NCBI RefSeq assembly: GCF_947623445.1
Contig: NC_135247.1
Coordinates: forward strand, 19,098,501-19,162,500
Direction of reading: 5' to 3'
Length of the DNA: 64,000 nt
Origin: Clavelina lepadiformis
Lineage: Eukaryota; Chordata; Ascidiacea; Aplousobranchia; Clavelinidae
The notes beneath the pieces were generated by a model that saw only the letters and a list, made by a program, of their open reading frames with translations, was not told where the DNA came from and ran no database searches. Of the stretch, positions 10,918 to 20,102 are shown piece after piece. Within the stretch, counting starts at the first letter, position 1. Every line of letters begins with the position of its first letter. Position numbers and translations under genes: made by a program.

Positions 10918-13900
10918 ATGGGTTGTGGAAGTAGTACTGCCTCCAAGGTTGTTGAAACCAGTCATGCTCCCCACGCCGACAAAAAGGACACCACACTACC
11001 TGCTGTTGTGGAACCAGGTGTTGGTGGTGAATGCGGACAGAGCACAGCAGGTGTCAAACAACTTGGTGAAACAACAATTTCTTCAGTGGATGCTTTTAAT
11101 TGTTCACTCCCTGGCACAACTCAGCATGATCATTGGCTTGAAGGTTCAGAGAAGAAAATTGAAAAAATACGTCGAGAGATCGACCGTGCGGATGACAGAT
11201 CAGATGAAAATGTCAGAAACACCAGCCCCGCATCGGAATCTTCTCAAAGTCTTACCTCAAAGACTGAAATTAATGAGTCTGATTTTGCCACCAATCATTT
11301 GAGTGACGTTGTCATTGACTCTCTGACTTCATCTCACAACTTCCCAGGGACAGGCGAAAGTCAAGAAAACAAAACAGAAGATGCTGAGAAAATCGGTCTA
11401 TGTAAGAATGCAGACTCTCCGACGAATCAAGCACTTCCTTCCATTACCATTTCCCCAAGTGCTGGGAGAGATGAGGTTTCACAGACCGTTAATCAAGTTC
11501 AAGCAGAATCAACTGCAAGTTTTGATGTTCAGGCTCTTTACCAGGACAACTGGGATGATAAAAAACTTTATCGCCTAATTAAAATTGCCTGTCAGGCTAC
11601 TGACTATCGTTTGCTTTGTGACGACGTTGGTTATGCCAGTGCCATGTATCTTCCTCGAAGTATGTCATTTACGAGTGAGATGAGATCATCTATGGTTGAC
11701 CTGGTTGCTAAAATGCCCTCTCTTAAAAAACTTGACGTTAGTGGCAACTACGCTGGTCCCGTGGCGTGTCGTGCTTTACTCACTGCGCTTAAGAGGTATG
11801 ATAGTTTGCAGCATCTTGATCTAAGTGACAATATGTGCGATTCAGACTGCACCGAATTAATCTCAAGTTATCTTGCCACAACTCACAAGTTGCAGGTGCT
11901 TAATTTATCTGGCAATTTGTTGGGGAGGGAATCACTCTCGAAAAGCATTTCTTCAGCCCTGAAAATCAATCAAAGTCTGGTTAGCCTGAGCTTAAATGCA
12001 TGCGGAGCAACCAACCTGCACGGTTTGTTTGAAGGTTTAAGGTTTGCTGTGGCTTGCGGCACTTCCAAGCTTAAGGTGCTTGACGTCTCAAATAATCAGA
12101 TATCAGATGGCCAGCAACTCGGAATAGATCTTTCTCTTCTGCTGGAAATTCCGTCCTGTCCAATTGAACAACTTGACATTAGCGATGTTGGCCTGACCTC
12201 TAGTGGATGGGATGCAGTGGTCGGGGCGATGATATTGAATTCGCATCTTAAGAAGTTGACTGCTGGTGGCTCGACTAATGTGGTGAGAAACGCATCTGAT
12301 ATCGGAAAAATAATCCTTTCCAATAGTAATCTTGTTGAACTGGACTTGGGCGGTCTCAAAATAGAAGAAACGGCAGATTCAGTTAAAGTTGAATTTAAAA
12401 AAGATGAATTTGTCTCTACCGGTCTCTGTTTGGGCAAACTTTCCTTGAATGATTGCTCCCTTTCCGATCAATTCTTCACTCAACTCGCAATCCTGGTTCC
12501 TGGGAAATTTTACAAACTGATGTCGTTGAATTTATCGTTAAACTCAGACTTGACTGAACCTGGAATGAATGCTGTCGTCCAACTTTGTACCGAGAATGAA
12601 TTGAGCAGCTTGGAATCTTTAAATCTCTCTTCTCTCAACTTGGACTATCTTCCACTTTTGCTGAAGAATTCTTTTCCAAAGTTGAGTGAACTCATTTTAC
12701 GCAAGACCCGAATCAGCTTAAGTTCGTTAAATGAACTGGCCGACATTCCTCAAACTCTTCAAATCCTCATCCTTGATGGAATCAAAATCAGTGGCAGTGG
12801 TGTGCTTGGGACATTGCTTCAGTCGGGATCAAAGTTCAAGTTGACAAAGCTCAGTTTGTGCAATTGTGCTTTGGTTGATTCAGATCTTCAACCTCTTTGC
12901 ATCGCGTTGGCTCGACAATCTCCATCAATGGAGACATTGACTAGTCTTGATTTGAGCGTGAATCGTCTCACGAGCGCTGCTGTCACGGACATCTCAAATT
13001 CCTTGCTCTGTAGGAAGAGTCATCCCCTTGAAATGATAAACTTGTCAAATAACCTTCTTGATGACGAAGGAGCAGGCAACCTCGCCAGTGTTTGCATGTC
13101 AGCATCATGTTCATCGAATATCACTCGAGTATGCATCTCGCACAATTCACTCTCAACTTCGGGGATTCTTGCTCTGGTTGCAGCGGTCGGCACAACTGGT
13201 CGTGGTCTGCACACGCTGGATGTCAGCAACCAGAAAAAGGGAATTCAGGAGGAAGAACTCGAAAGAATTGCTGAAAAAATTGCCACATCAATAGGATTTG
13301 ACGTCGACGCTCTTCTTCATGAAGTGAAACATCCTTTTCCTTCATTGCCTCCTAAATTCTCCATAAACCTGAGCAACCTCGGAGGATCTGCCGGGACTTT
13401 GACTCGCAAAATTGACTCGAGTGCAATCAAGACTGACTTTTCCAAGCTCTGTCACATGAATGCCAATTTAACAGACTACCTCCTAATTGCTGCCGGGTTA
13501 GCACGGCATCACGGAGATGGGATCGGTCCATCATTGAGTGAGAACAACGCCGTTTTCACCAACGAAGAGTGGATGACAATAACAGGGAAGGATGCTCCAG
13601 CGTGGCTAAAAGTTTCCAGCGAAAGGCGGAAGGGCGTCTACATCAACCACCTTCCCGGGACTGCCACCATCCAGCGACTCGAAGGCTTGCTGGAGATGGA
13701 GGCTGATTGTGAGATCGGCGACGTGTTCATCGTGAAGGATCCAGTCGTGAGGAAACCCACCGGTGCAGCGTGGATCTTGTTTAATGATGAAGATTCTGTA
13801 GATCGAGCTCTGGACTGGTTTGGGAAAGGAGAAGCGCAGATGTACGGGGCTCTTTTCACAGTCAGCAAGCTCCCAATTCATACGACAGATGTTGAAAAGG

Positions 13901-14064
13901 GCATGGATGCGATTGCAAAGCGGGAGCTCGCTCTCCGTGAGAAGCAGCGGCAGCAAGATGAAGATGCGGGTCGAAAAATGATGGATGAAAGTCAGAAACT
14001 GGCTGATGAGCGAGCCGCGTATCGTGAGGCTCATCCTGCCTACCAGAATGGTAGAATTTGGTGA
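10918..14064 (+). CDS. N-myristoylated LRR protein with C-terminal RRM-like domain
   Basis: Single-exon frame of 1048 aa. The start MGCGSSTASK has Gly2 followed by Cys3 and Ser6, a classic N-myristoylation plus palmitoylation signal, so membrane attachment is likely. Residues about 10-200 are polar and probably disordered. Residues about 255-800 carry many ribonuclease-inhibitor-type leucine-rich repeats (for example LKKLDVSGN, LQHLDLSDN, LQVLNLSGN, LTSLDLSVNRL, LEMINLSNNLL). Residues about 905-985 look like an RNA-recognition motif: KGVYINHLPG as RNP2 and PTGAAWILF as RNP1. The last 60 residues are a charged helix ending YQNGRIW. I do not recognise a named orthologue; the LRRs resemble RanGAP/NLR-type repeats but no NACHT or GAP domain is present. 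The lack of introns contrasts with Notch next door. Function unknown; the existence of the gene is very likely. Confidence 0.85.
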   Translation: MGCGSSTASKVVETSHAPHADKKDTTLPAVVEPGVGGECGQSTAGVKQLGETTISSVDAFNCSLPGTTQHDHWLEGSEKKIEKIRREIDRADDRSDENVRNTSPASESSQSLTSKTEINESDFATNHLSDVVIDSLTSSHNFPGTGESQENKTEDAEKIGLCKNADSPTNQALPSITISPSAGRDEVSQTVNQVQAESTASFDVQALYQDNWDDKKLYRLIKIACQATDYRLLCDDVGYASAMYLPRSMSFTSEMRSSMVDLVAKMPSLKKLDVSGNYAGPVACRALLTALKRYDSLQHLDLSDNMCDSDCTELISSYLATTHKLQVLNLSGNLLGRESLSKSISSALKINQSLVSLSLNACGATNLHGLFEGLRFAVACGTSKLKVLDVSNNQISDGQQLGIDLSLLLEIPSCPIEQLDISDVGLTSSGWDAVVGAMILNSHLKKLTAGGSTNVVRNASDIGKIILSNSNLVELDLGGLKIEETADSVKVEFKKDEFVSTGLCLGKLSLNDCSLSDQFFTQLAILVPGKFYKLMSLNLSLNSDLTEPGMNAVVQLCTENELSSLESLNLSSLNLDYLPLLLKNSFPKLSELILRKTRISLSSLNELADIPQTLQILILDGIKISGSGVLGTLLQSGSKFKLTKLSLCNCALVDSDLQPLCIALARQSPSMETLTSLDLSVNRLTSAAVTDISNSLLCRKSHPLEMINLSNNLLDDEGAGNLASVCMSASCSSNITRVCISHNSLSTSGILALVAAVGTTGRGLHTLDVSNQKKGIQEEELERIAEKIATSIGFDVDALLHEVKHPFPSLPPKFSINLSNLGGSAGTLTRKIDSSAIKTDFSKLCHMNANLTDYLLIAAGLARHHGDGIGPSLSENNAVFTNEEWMTITGKDAPAWLKVSSERRKGVYINHLPGTATIQRLEGLLEMEADCEIGDVFIVKDPVVRKPTGAAWILFNDEDSVDRALDWFGKGEAQMYGALFTVSKLPIHTTDVEKGMDAIAKRELALREKQRQQDEDAGRKMMDESQKLADERAAYREAHPAYQNGRIW

Positions 14065-14386
14065 TTTTATGAGAAATAACGTCAACAGTCTCTGGATAAG
14101 TTAATATTTGTTGTAAGGTATTATGTCGTGTGTTTACATTGTTTTTACTTCCATGTTTTCTTCAAGTCATCTTAGAATCTCAGATACTGTGTCGTTCTGC
14201 CGACATCAAGTGGTTGTACTTTCCTTCTTGTGTCAGTATTTTGTTGTTCGTGCGCCTCAGATTTGTAGACAAAATTATTTTTATCATATATATACTTGCC
14301 AAGTATCTTAATGCTCTGTGCCTGTCTTATATTGGTGTACTTGACTTATTATGACTGCTCGTTATGTTGGTATTTATAAAGTCGGT

Positions 14387-14392
14387 AATAAA
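14387..14392 (+). terminator. poly(A) signal, LRR gene
   Basis: AATAAA about 320 nt after the stop codon. A second AATAAA follows at 14406-14411. Confidence 0.6.
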
Positions 14393-14411
14393 AGCGATGT
14401 TAGAAAATAAA

Positions 14412-15089
14412 TCCAAAGCTTAACGGCAAAAGAAGTTTGTTAGCATGCGGCTTCAGTGGAAACCATGACAATGATGTAACAACGCGATATGATATTTAGT
14501 TTGGCAATTTGTCGCTTTTCTTTCCTGCATTCCATTTTAGAACAAGACGGCTCGTTGCAATTGCAAAGGAACAGTTTTAAGATAAAAATTAGCGAAGCTT
14601 GAGTTTTACAAAGAAAGTGTGTGAATTGTCCCACAATAAACTGTTAGTTTGGCTCCAGTCTTGACGACGAGATATCTTCTGCACGAACTCAGTCGGCGTA
14701 ACGTCATTCGATTAATTATTAATCATTTATAATTGCGTCAAACGGTCATTGTCATCATCTCACCGGCAAATATGGAAATTCTTTTAATACTTACAGTAGT
14801 TATACCACTTTTGTTACTTCCATTTATTCTTTACCCTAAACCACCAAAATACAATTAATAAAACTTCAAAATCGAGGAACCACTTTCATGTAAAGTACAG
14901 TAGGTATCCACAAGAGTAGATTTTCGTAGTTCAAGCTGGAATCGATATTGAGTCAGTTGTACATAAAAGCAACTATCAGTGGCACTACACGGACAAAAAC
15001 ACAACGCATACAGATATTACACCATACAAATCAGAATTAGACATTATTTCATAAAAATATCATAATATATTCAAACTGATAGAGGGCGC
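14412..15089. other. convergent intergenic region
   Basis: Spacer between the 3' ends of the LRR gene (+) and the FUT8-like gene (-). Apart from poly(A) signals and presumed 3' UTR I see nothing further. Confidence 0.5.
14823..14828 (-). terminator. poly(A) signal, FUT8-like gene
   Basis: TTTATT on +, i.e. AATAAA on -, about 260 nt past the FUT8-like stop codon. Confidence 0.5.
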
Positions 15090-16673
15090 TCACAGGAAAG
15101 GTATTGGTGAAATTCTCGGAAAAGGCTTTGCTTTATAACTCGGAACTAATCCCGTTTTGTTATTAACAACATCGTTCATAGAGTAGTAACCGGGCACGAA
15201 AGCTTTCTTTTTCCCATATACGCGTTTAGGTTCGTTTATATTAAGCACATCTCCTCGCTTCATGTCGAGCTCGATGGAACCGGGTTGAGCCACATGATCC
15301 ATGGTTGCTATATATCGATTTTTCGTTTTCACTTCCGTCAACACTGCGTTGTAGCTTTTGTCAACGGAAAATAAACGAGAGCTTGCATCTGTGTGGATGG
15401 ACTGCATAAGATCAAATACTAAGCGACAAACGTTGGACGTCAACCCGCAGATCACGAAATCGCATTTGCTCAGTAGATAAACATCAGTTATAAGACCTTG
15501 TGCTCCCAGACTGCTCCAGCGATCTGTTGTTGATGCATGCTTGGTGCCTTCCTCATTATGGCTGACGTTGTAATTTGGATATTTTTGTTTAACTTCAGGC
15601 ACAACCTCCGGCTCATCGGTTGCTACATACACTCTTCTTACTGACGAAATATTCCTTCCCAATAACTGTTGTTGCTGTTCATACTTTTGCCACCAATTTT
15701 CTACATGAATCATATAAGTGCTTACTGGATGTTTGTCGTGCTTGTCGGTACGGCGAATATGGACTCCAACAATTGGTTGTCTTCCAAGTAAACGTTTCCT
15801 TTTATTTTCTATAAACTCATTCAACCACGCCTTAGGTCTCATTACAAAGCTTGTTATCTGTCCGTTCCACCAGATGTAAGGCTTGCTGTTAAACGCAGAT
15901 ATGAGTGGAAAGATGTCGTACGGCACACTGTAGGCTAAATTGACTATGTCGGAAGGTAGCTGCATACGCATTGTGTAAGTTAAACAAGTTTCATTCGCCA
16001 ATGCAAGACCTTCGCTTATGTTTAAAACTTTATCGCACGATGATGTTGTTATATTGTTGCAGCTTGCAGTGATTGGCTGAAACATGGAAAAATATTCCTT
16101 CATGGGCTTTCTGGTTCCAGAGAAAATTACCGTACGATTCAACGCGATGCCAAGATTTATACAAGCTACGAAATGCCACGTCATGCCACCGTAACCGCAA
16201 GGAACAGCTAATGTACATTCAAGTAACCTAGCGCGACCACAGTCGGTTGGATTTTGCAGCTCATGAATTTTTTGAGCTGTGTATTTTCTGACCTCTTCAG
16301 CTAAAACATCCACATCTGGTGACAACACCTGAGTAGAAATGTTCTCCAGTCCGTTCAGCAAGAAATTAACTCTATCTTTTACATTGCAACGATCTAGATT
16401 TGTGGTTGCATTGTTGCTTGTTTGACGATAAATACAAAGAACCAGTTGGGCGAGTTCTTCTTGCTCTTTGGCGAAACTTTGCTTCAAAGGGGTAAATTTT
16501 TTCAAAAGCTCCCTTCCCATCGAGATCAACTTATTGGACTTTGCTGTTGAACCAACTGGTTTCATGTAGTCGTAGCGCAATACTTTGACAGCATTTTCTG
16601 TGACAATATTCGTCAGCAAACGTATGGTGCAAATTGCAAAAAAGGATGAAATTAAATATTTCCAGGCACTCAT
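15090..16673 (-). CDS. FUT8: FUT8-like alpha-1,6-fucosyltransferase
   Basis: Single-exon frame of 527 aa. It is a type II membrane protein: a short cytosolic start (MSAWKYLI), then a hydrophobic anchor (about residues 5-22) and a stem. The catalytic domain holds the GT23 signature GVHIRRTDK (around residue 305), followed by YMIHVENWW, the donor-binding region VYVATDEPEVV and the FVICGLTSNVCRL block, all in FUT8 order. Residues about 453-527 are the family's SH3 domain (HVAQPGSIELDMKRGDVL, then GLVPSY). FUT8 transfers fucose from GDP-Fuc to the core GlcNAc of N-glycans in the Golgi. Human FUT8 is 575 aa and multi-exon; this shorter, intronless copy suggests an ancient retrocopy or complete intron loss. 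It is intact, so probably functional. Whether it is the sole FUT8 orthologue or one of several paralogues cannot be decided here. Confidence 0.9.
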   Translation of the reverse strand: MSAWKYLISSFFAICTIRLLTNIVTENAVKVLRYDYMKPVGSTAKSNKLISMGRELLKKFTPLKQSFAKEQEELAQLVLCIYRQTSNNATTNLDRCNVKDRVNFLLNGLENISTQVLSPDVDVLAEEVRKYTAQKIHELQNPTDCGRARLLECTLAVPCGYGGMTWHFVACINLGIALNRTVIFSGTRKPMKEYFSMFQPITASCNNITTSSCDKVLNISEGLALANETCLTYTMRMQLPSDIVNLAYSVPYDIFPLISAFNSKPYIWWNGQITSFVMRPKAWLNEFIENKRKRLLGRQPIVGVHIRRTDKHDKHPVSTYMIHVENWWQKYEQQQQLLGRNISSVRRVYVATDEPEVVPEVKQKYPNYNVSHNEEGTKHASTTDRWSSLGAQGLITDVYLLSKCDFVICGLTSNVCRLVFDLMQSIHTDASSRLFSVDKSYNAVLTEVKTKNRYIATMDHVAQPGSIELDMKRGDVLNINEPKRVYGKKKAFVPGYYSMNDVVNNKTGLVPSYKAKPFPRISPIPFL

Positions 16674-17779
16674 TTTGCAATAGTCTACTAACTCTATTCA
16701 AATTTGATCTTGCATAAAACATATAAATGTTAAGTTAAACTCAGCGTATACCATTCAGTTAAAATGTTATTTACAAGAGCAAAATGAATGGTTTATCGCC
16801 AAATGTGAAGCTCTGCTTCTCACTTGAACTTCAAGTGCTGCGCTTATGGCCTTTGCCAAAATAGAATACTGTATAACAAAGCGTGCTTAGGCTTAGCCTA
16901 CGTCAGGGACGATAACAGAGTCCCACATACGTCACAAGTAAAAAACGAACGTCACATATTGCGTTCGATATATCAAAGTTGTGACGTCACGTGCAATTCA
17001 ATCCTTAAAGCTGCATCACATATTCGTTGCAAAATGCTTTTACTTGATTTTAGTTGAAGAACAAGGAGCGAATCTGGATTGAAATTTCCCGATTTACTTG
17101 TTGACGTGAGCTACGACTATAGTGCTTCGGCGTTAGTTAACTGTTAGATGGTTGCAGATGAAAGAGAATTGTTTAGTCATTCCTAAAAGCATTGTTTATC
17201 ATTTCAGATTTTCTACGCGTTTCACGAGAATATTAAACAATCCGCCCTAAACTTCGCTGTCCTGGTTACCAACATCATATCTGGCACATTGCAACAAACC
17301 GCGAACTGTAAGGTCTGGAAACAAATTGTTGCCGTCTCTCTTCTCACTGAAACGTTGCCGTCTCGATGGTTGGTCGTAAGTTGCGAAATATTCAGGAAGC
17401 CGGTTCTCATTGTTACATCACATTACAAGCATAATCATCATGTGGCGCGTACAATATGCGGATAAATCTAAGAAGGAAATAGCTCCCATTGTTAGCATGC
17501 ATTGTGCATTGTGCAATGGATCTAGCGGTAAATAGTGAATCAACCCACAAACTGCGTCGGATTTGTACCAAGGTTCGTTATTAACTTTATCGCTCTAGTA
17601 CAGCGACATTATGTCAGGGATTGATATTAACAAAGAATACTTAGATACGTCAACTGCACCGCGGACTTAACTAACAAGCTAAAGCAATTCTCACTGGAAC
17701 GAGACCACGTTGGTTTATTCAACGACGCAGTTTATCTTAAATCGCGATTCGATTGCTGCAAAATGCGATCAAAGATTGT
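16674..17779. other. intergenic region upstream of FUT8-like gene
   Basis: Promoter side of the FUT8-like gene (-). It contains TGACGTCA at about 16981-16988. No coding exon recognised. Confidence 0.45.
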
Positions 17780-18373
17780 CTAAGACTCTAAGGAGATGTC
17801 ATGATCATCGTCTTGTACCACGTATCCAGTTCCATCGAGATATCTCGACTTCTCCAGAACTTTTATCTTGCTGTGAAGATGCAAAAACCTCACCAAAGTC
17901 TTTCTCGTTTGCACGATTTGACCATCGTGGACGATTTCGACTTTTTTTCCGGTTCTTTTGACGTTTTCCATTTCTGTTTCTTCAAAATTGAGCGACAACT
18001 TTTTAGAAAATAATTCTCGAACCAAAACTTCCAAGTTTTCTCCATCGCTTTCCGGGATTCCGCCGATCACAAGATCTCTCTCTCGCGCGAAACGATTCAC
18101 GGCGCGAAGACGACCCATTTGGAGCTTGGCGTCTTCTTCGAGGTCTCCGATCGCTTTCATGAGTGCCCCGTGAGTGGAATCGAGTCGTGATTGTTCATCG
18201 TTCAGACAATTGACCTCGATCGCAAGAGTCTTGATGGCAGCTCCCGTCTTATTCTGGATCACAGCAAGAGCGTACAGAGAGAGCGCAAAGATGGTTCCCA
18301 TGGCAACCATTGGACTCGTGGCCAGGCCGACAACGGCGAGCAACTTGCTGGTGCCGCGCGTCGCCTCGTGCAT
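17780..18373 (-). CDS. LINE ORF1-like protein with N-terminal membrane segment
   Basis: Uninterrupted frame of 197 aa. Residues about 10-40 are hydrophobic (LLAVVGLATSPMVAMG and on), followed by a heptad-like helix (about 45-90). Residues about 95-185 match the RRM-like core of L1/CR1-type ORF1 proteins: RERDLVIGGIPESDGE, LVRELFSKKL, KRTGKK, then TLVRFLHLHSKIKVL and YLDGTGYVVQDD. No reverse transcriptase or endonuclease frame lies within several kb either side, so it is either a fragment of a LINE or a stand-alone (possibly domesticated) copy. The membrane-like start is unusual for ORF1p. It lies head to head with Notch, 1.7 kb from its first coding exon. Confidence 0.6.
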   Translation of the reverse strand: MHEATRGTSKLLAVVGLATSPMVAMGTIFALSLYALAVIQNKTGAAIKTLAIEVNCLNDEQSRLDSTHGALMKAIGDLEEDAKLQMGRLRAVNRFARERDLVIGGIPESDGENLEVLVRELFSKKLSLNFEETEMENVKRTGKKVEIVHDGQIVQTRKTLVRFLHLHSKIKVLEKSRYLDGTGYVVQDDDHDISLES

Positions 18374-20102
18374 AGCTGCTGTAGCCTCAGAATTATTTTG
18401 TTAGTCTCTTAAAATACAAACAAATAGTTTTACAACAAACAAGGTTATCGCACGACTGAAAATCTCTGTCTCGTATTTTTTTTGGATCAGCAGGTAGCCT
18501 GCTGGTTAATCTACCAGATCTGCTATAAGTTTAAGCTGTATTATTCAAGATATTATATCGCTTTTCATGATTCATATTTCATCTTTTCTTAAATAAATAG
18601 CAAGAGGAGGAATATTAACGTTCCCAGGCTATAAGCAAGTTACCCAAATAACTTTACATCTCTTTTCAAAGACCGCTATTTCCACTTGACAAAGATCTCG
18701 TTTCTCGCAGGTCATCGTCACACAAAGCATAGGCTATTATGCTATTTTTATTGCAGCATTGACGTCTGTAACGTTTAGATTAAAAGAAAAAAACTTATTT
18801 CTAAATTTTTCCATAAACCCGCGCCCATGTCTTGCGCTGCTTTGCAAAATACGTACGTTATAGAATAGACCTACAGGCGTAGTATCTATATAGAATTGTC
18901 ATAGCCTCCGGTTATACAATGTACTGTTAATTTTCTTTACCGTCCAACGTCTGTCTTGGTAAATTATAGTAATGCCCTCAAGTCACAAACTACGATTAAT
19001 TCCATTGTTCTTGTCACGACGACTTGTAACTTTTAACGCTGCTATTTCAGTTTTGACCTTTTATAAGATCACACCATTGTTGATTTCAACATTTTTCATC
19101 ATCACAACCTGGAAATAAACAAAGAACAACACGATGAGTAAGTTTGTGCTTCAAACAGCAAGGTTACACTTTTCTTGAGTTTTAAATGTTTGAAGGTTGC
19201 CCACAACAAGAGCTCAAGCCTAATTTTTGGCTTTCTGTCAGGCGAGAGAGCTAGAGCGCAGCTTTGTCGTTGCTAAATCGCTTTTTTCTCGGTTTAATGA
19301 GTTTGAAAAAAAGAAAAATCGACGCGATGTTTGCGGTTTGTGTCGCGGCGTGGGTTGTTTTTCTCAAGGCTGAGATTTTTTTGTTAAACTGGCGAGGGTG
19401 TCTTGCTTCCTCTCAACAGTGCAATAACTTCTGTTGCAAAGTGAAAGCTATTGAGCTTATAGTTATAGTGAAGGAATTGTCAACGTAACATGTAGCCTGG
19501 CGTCCGTTATAGAAAAGTTTGGTTTTAATGTTGACATTGTGACTTGATTTAGAGAGGTCAACTTGCTGACATGTTGAAGGCTGATTTAAAATAGCTGCGT
19601 CGAGCTTTCCTCAACCTGTGGTTAACATATTATTTTAAGGGCTTATTAGATTATATAAATTTCTTGAGTGCTGCTTTATTCATGTGTTTTGGGATTATTT
19701 TACTGTTTTTCGACAAAAAGTAGTGTTATGGTTGATTTCTGATGAAAATCTAATGCTAATATGTTGTGGTTTAGCAGAAGCTATCAGAAGAGTTGACATA
19801 TTCTGCATACTAGGCCTAATACTTCAAATTATTTGTTTCTCTGACACAACTGATGGAGTTTTATGAGAGTGTTTAGGAGAAAATGGAGTAGAATAGCTGA
19901 CACGAACGAAAGTTGTGTTACATTTGGATTATTTCCTGTGCATTTCTGAAAAAGGAAGCAAAATTTGACATCTTAAAAGTATTCCGTACAGTCCCCGATG
20001 CTGTGTTGATGATCATATTCGATTGAAATTGTGGCATTTTAAATTGATAAAAGAATTTGTGAAGGATTATAGAGGACCTGCCAGTGGCACTTCTCATTGA
20101 TC
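18374..20102. other. Notch upstream region
   Basis: Non-coding DNA presumed to carry the Notch promoter and 5' UTR. No TATA box or clear first non-coding exon could be fixed. A splice-acceptor-like TTATAG lies about 30 nt before the Notch ATG, so an upstream leader exon or spliced leader is possible. Confidence 0.4.

Noticed and set aside
13606-14085. 159-codon antisense frame over the LRR gene 3' end
   Set aside because: Lies wholly opposite the RRM-like coding region; no family resemblance.
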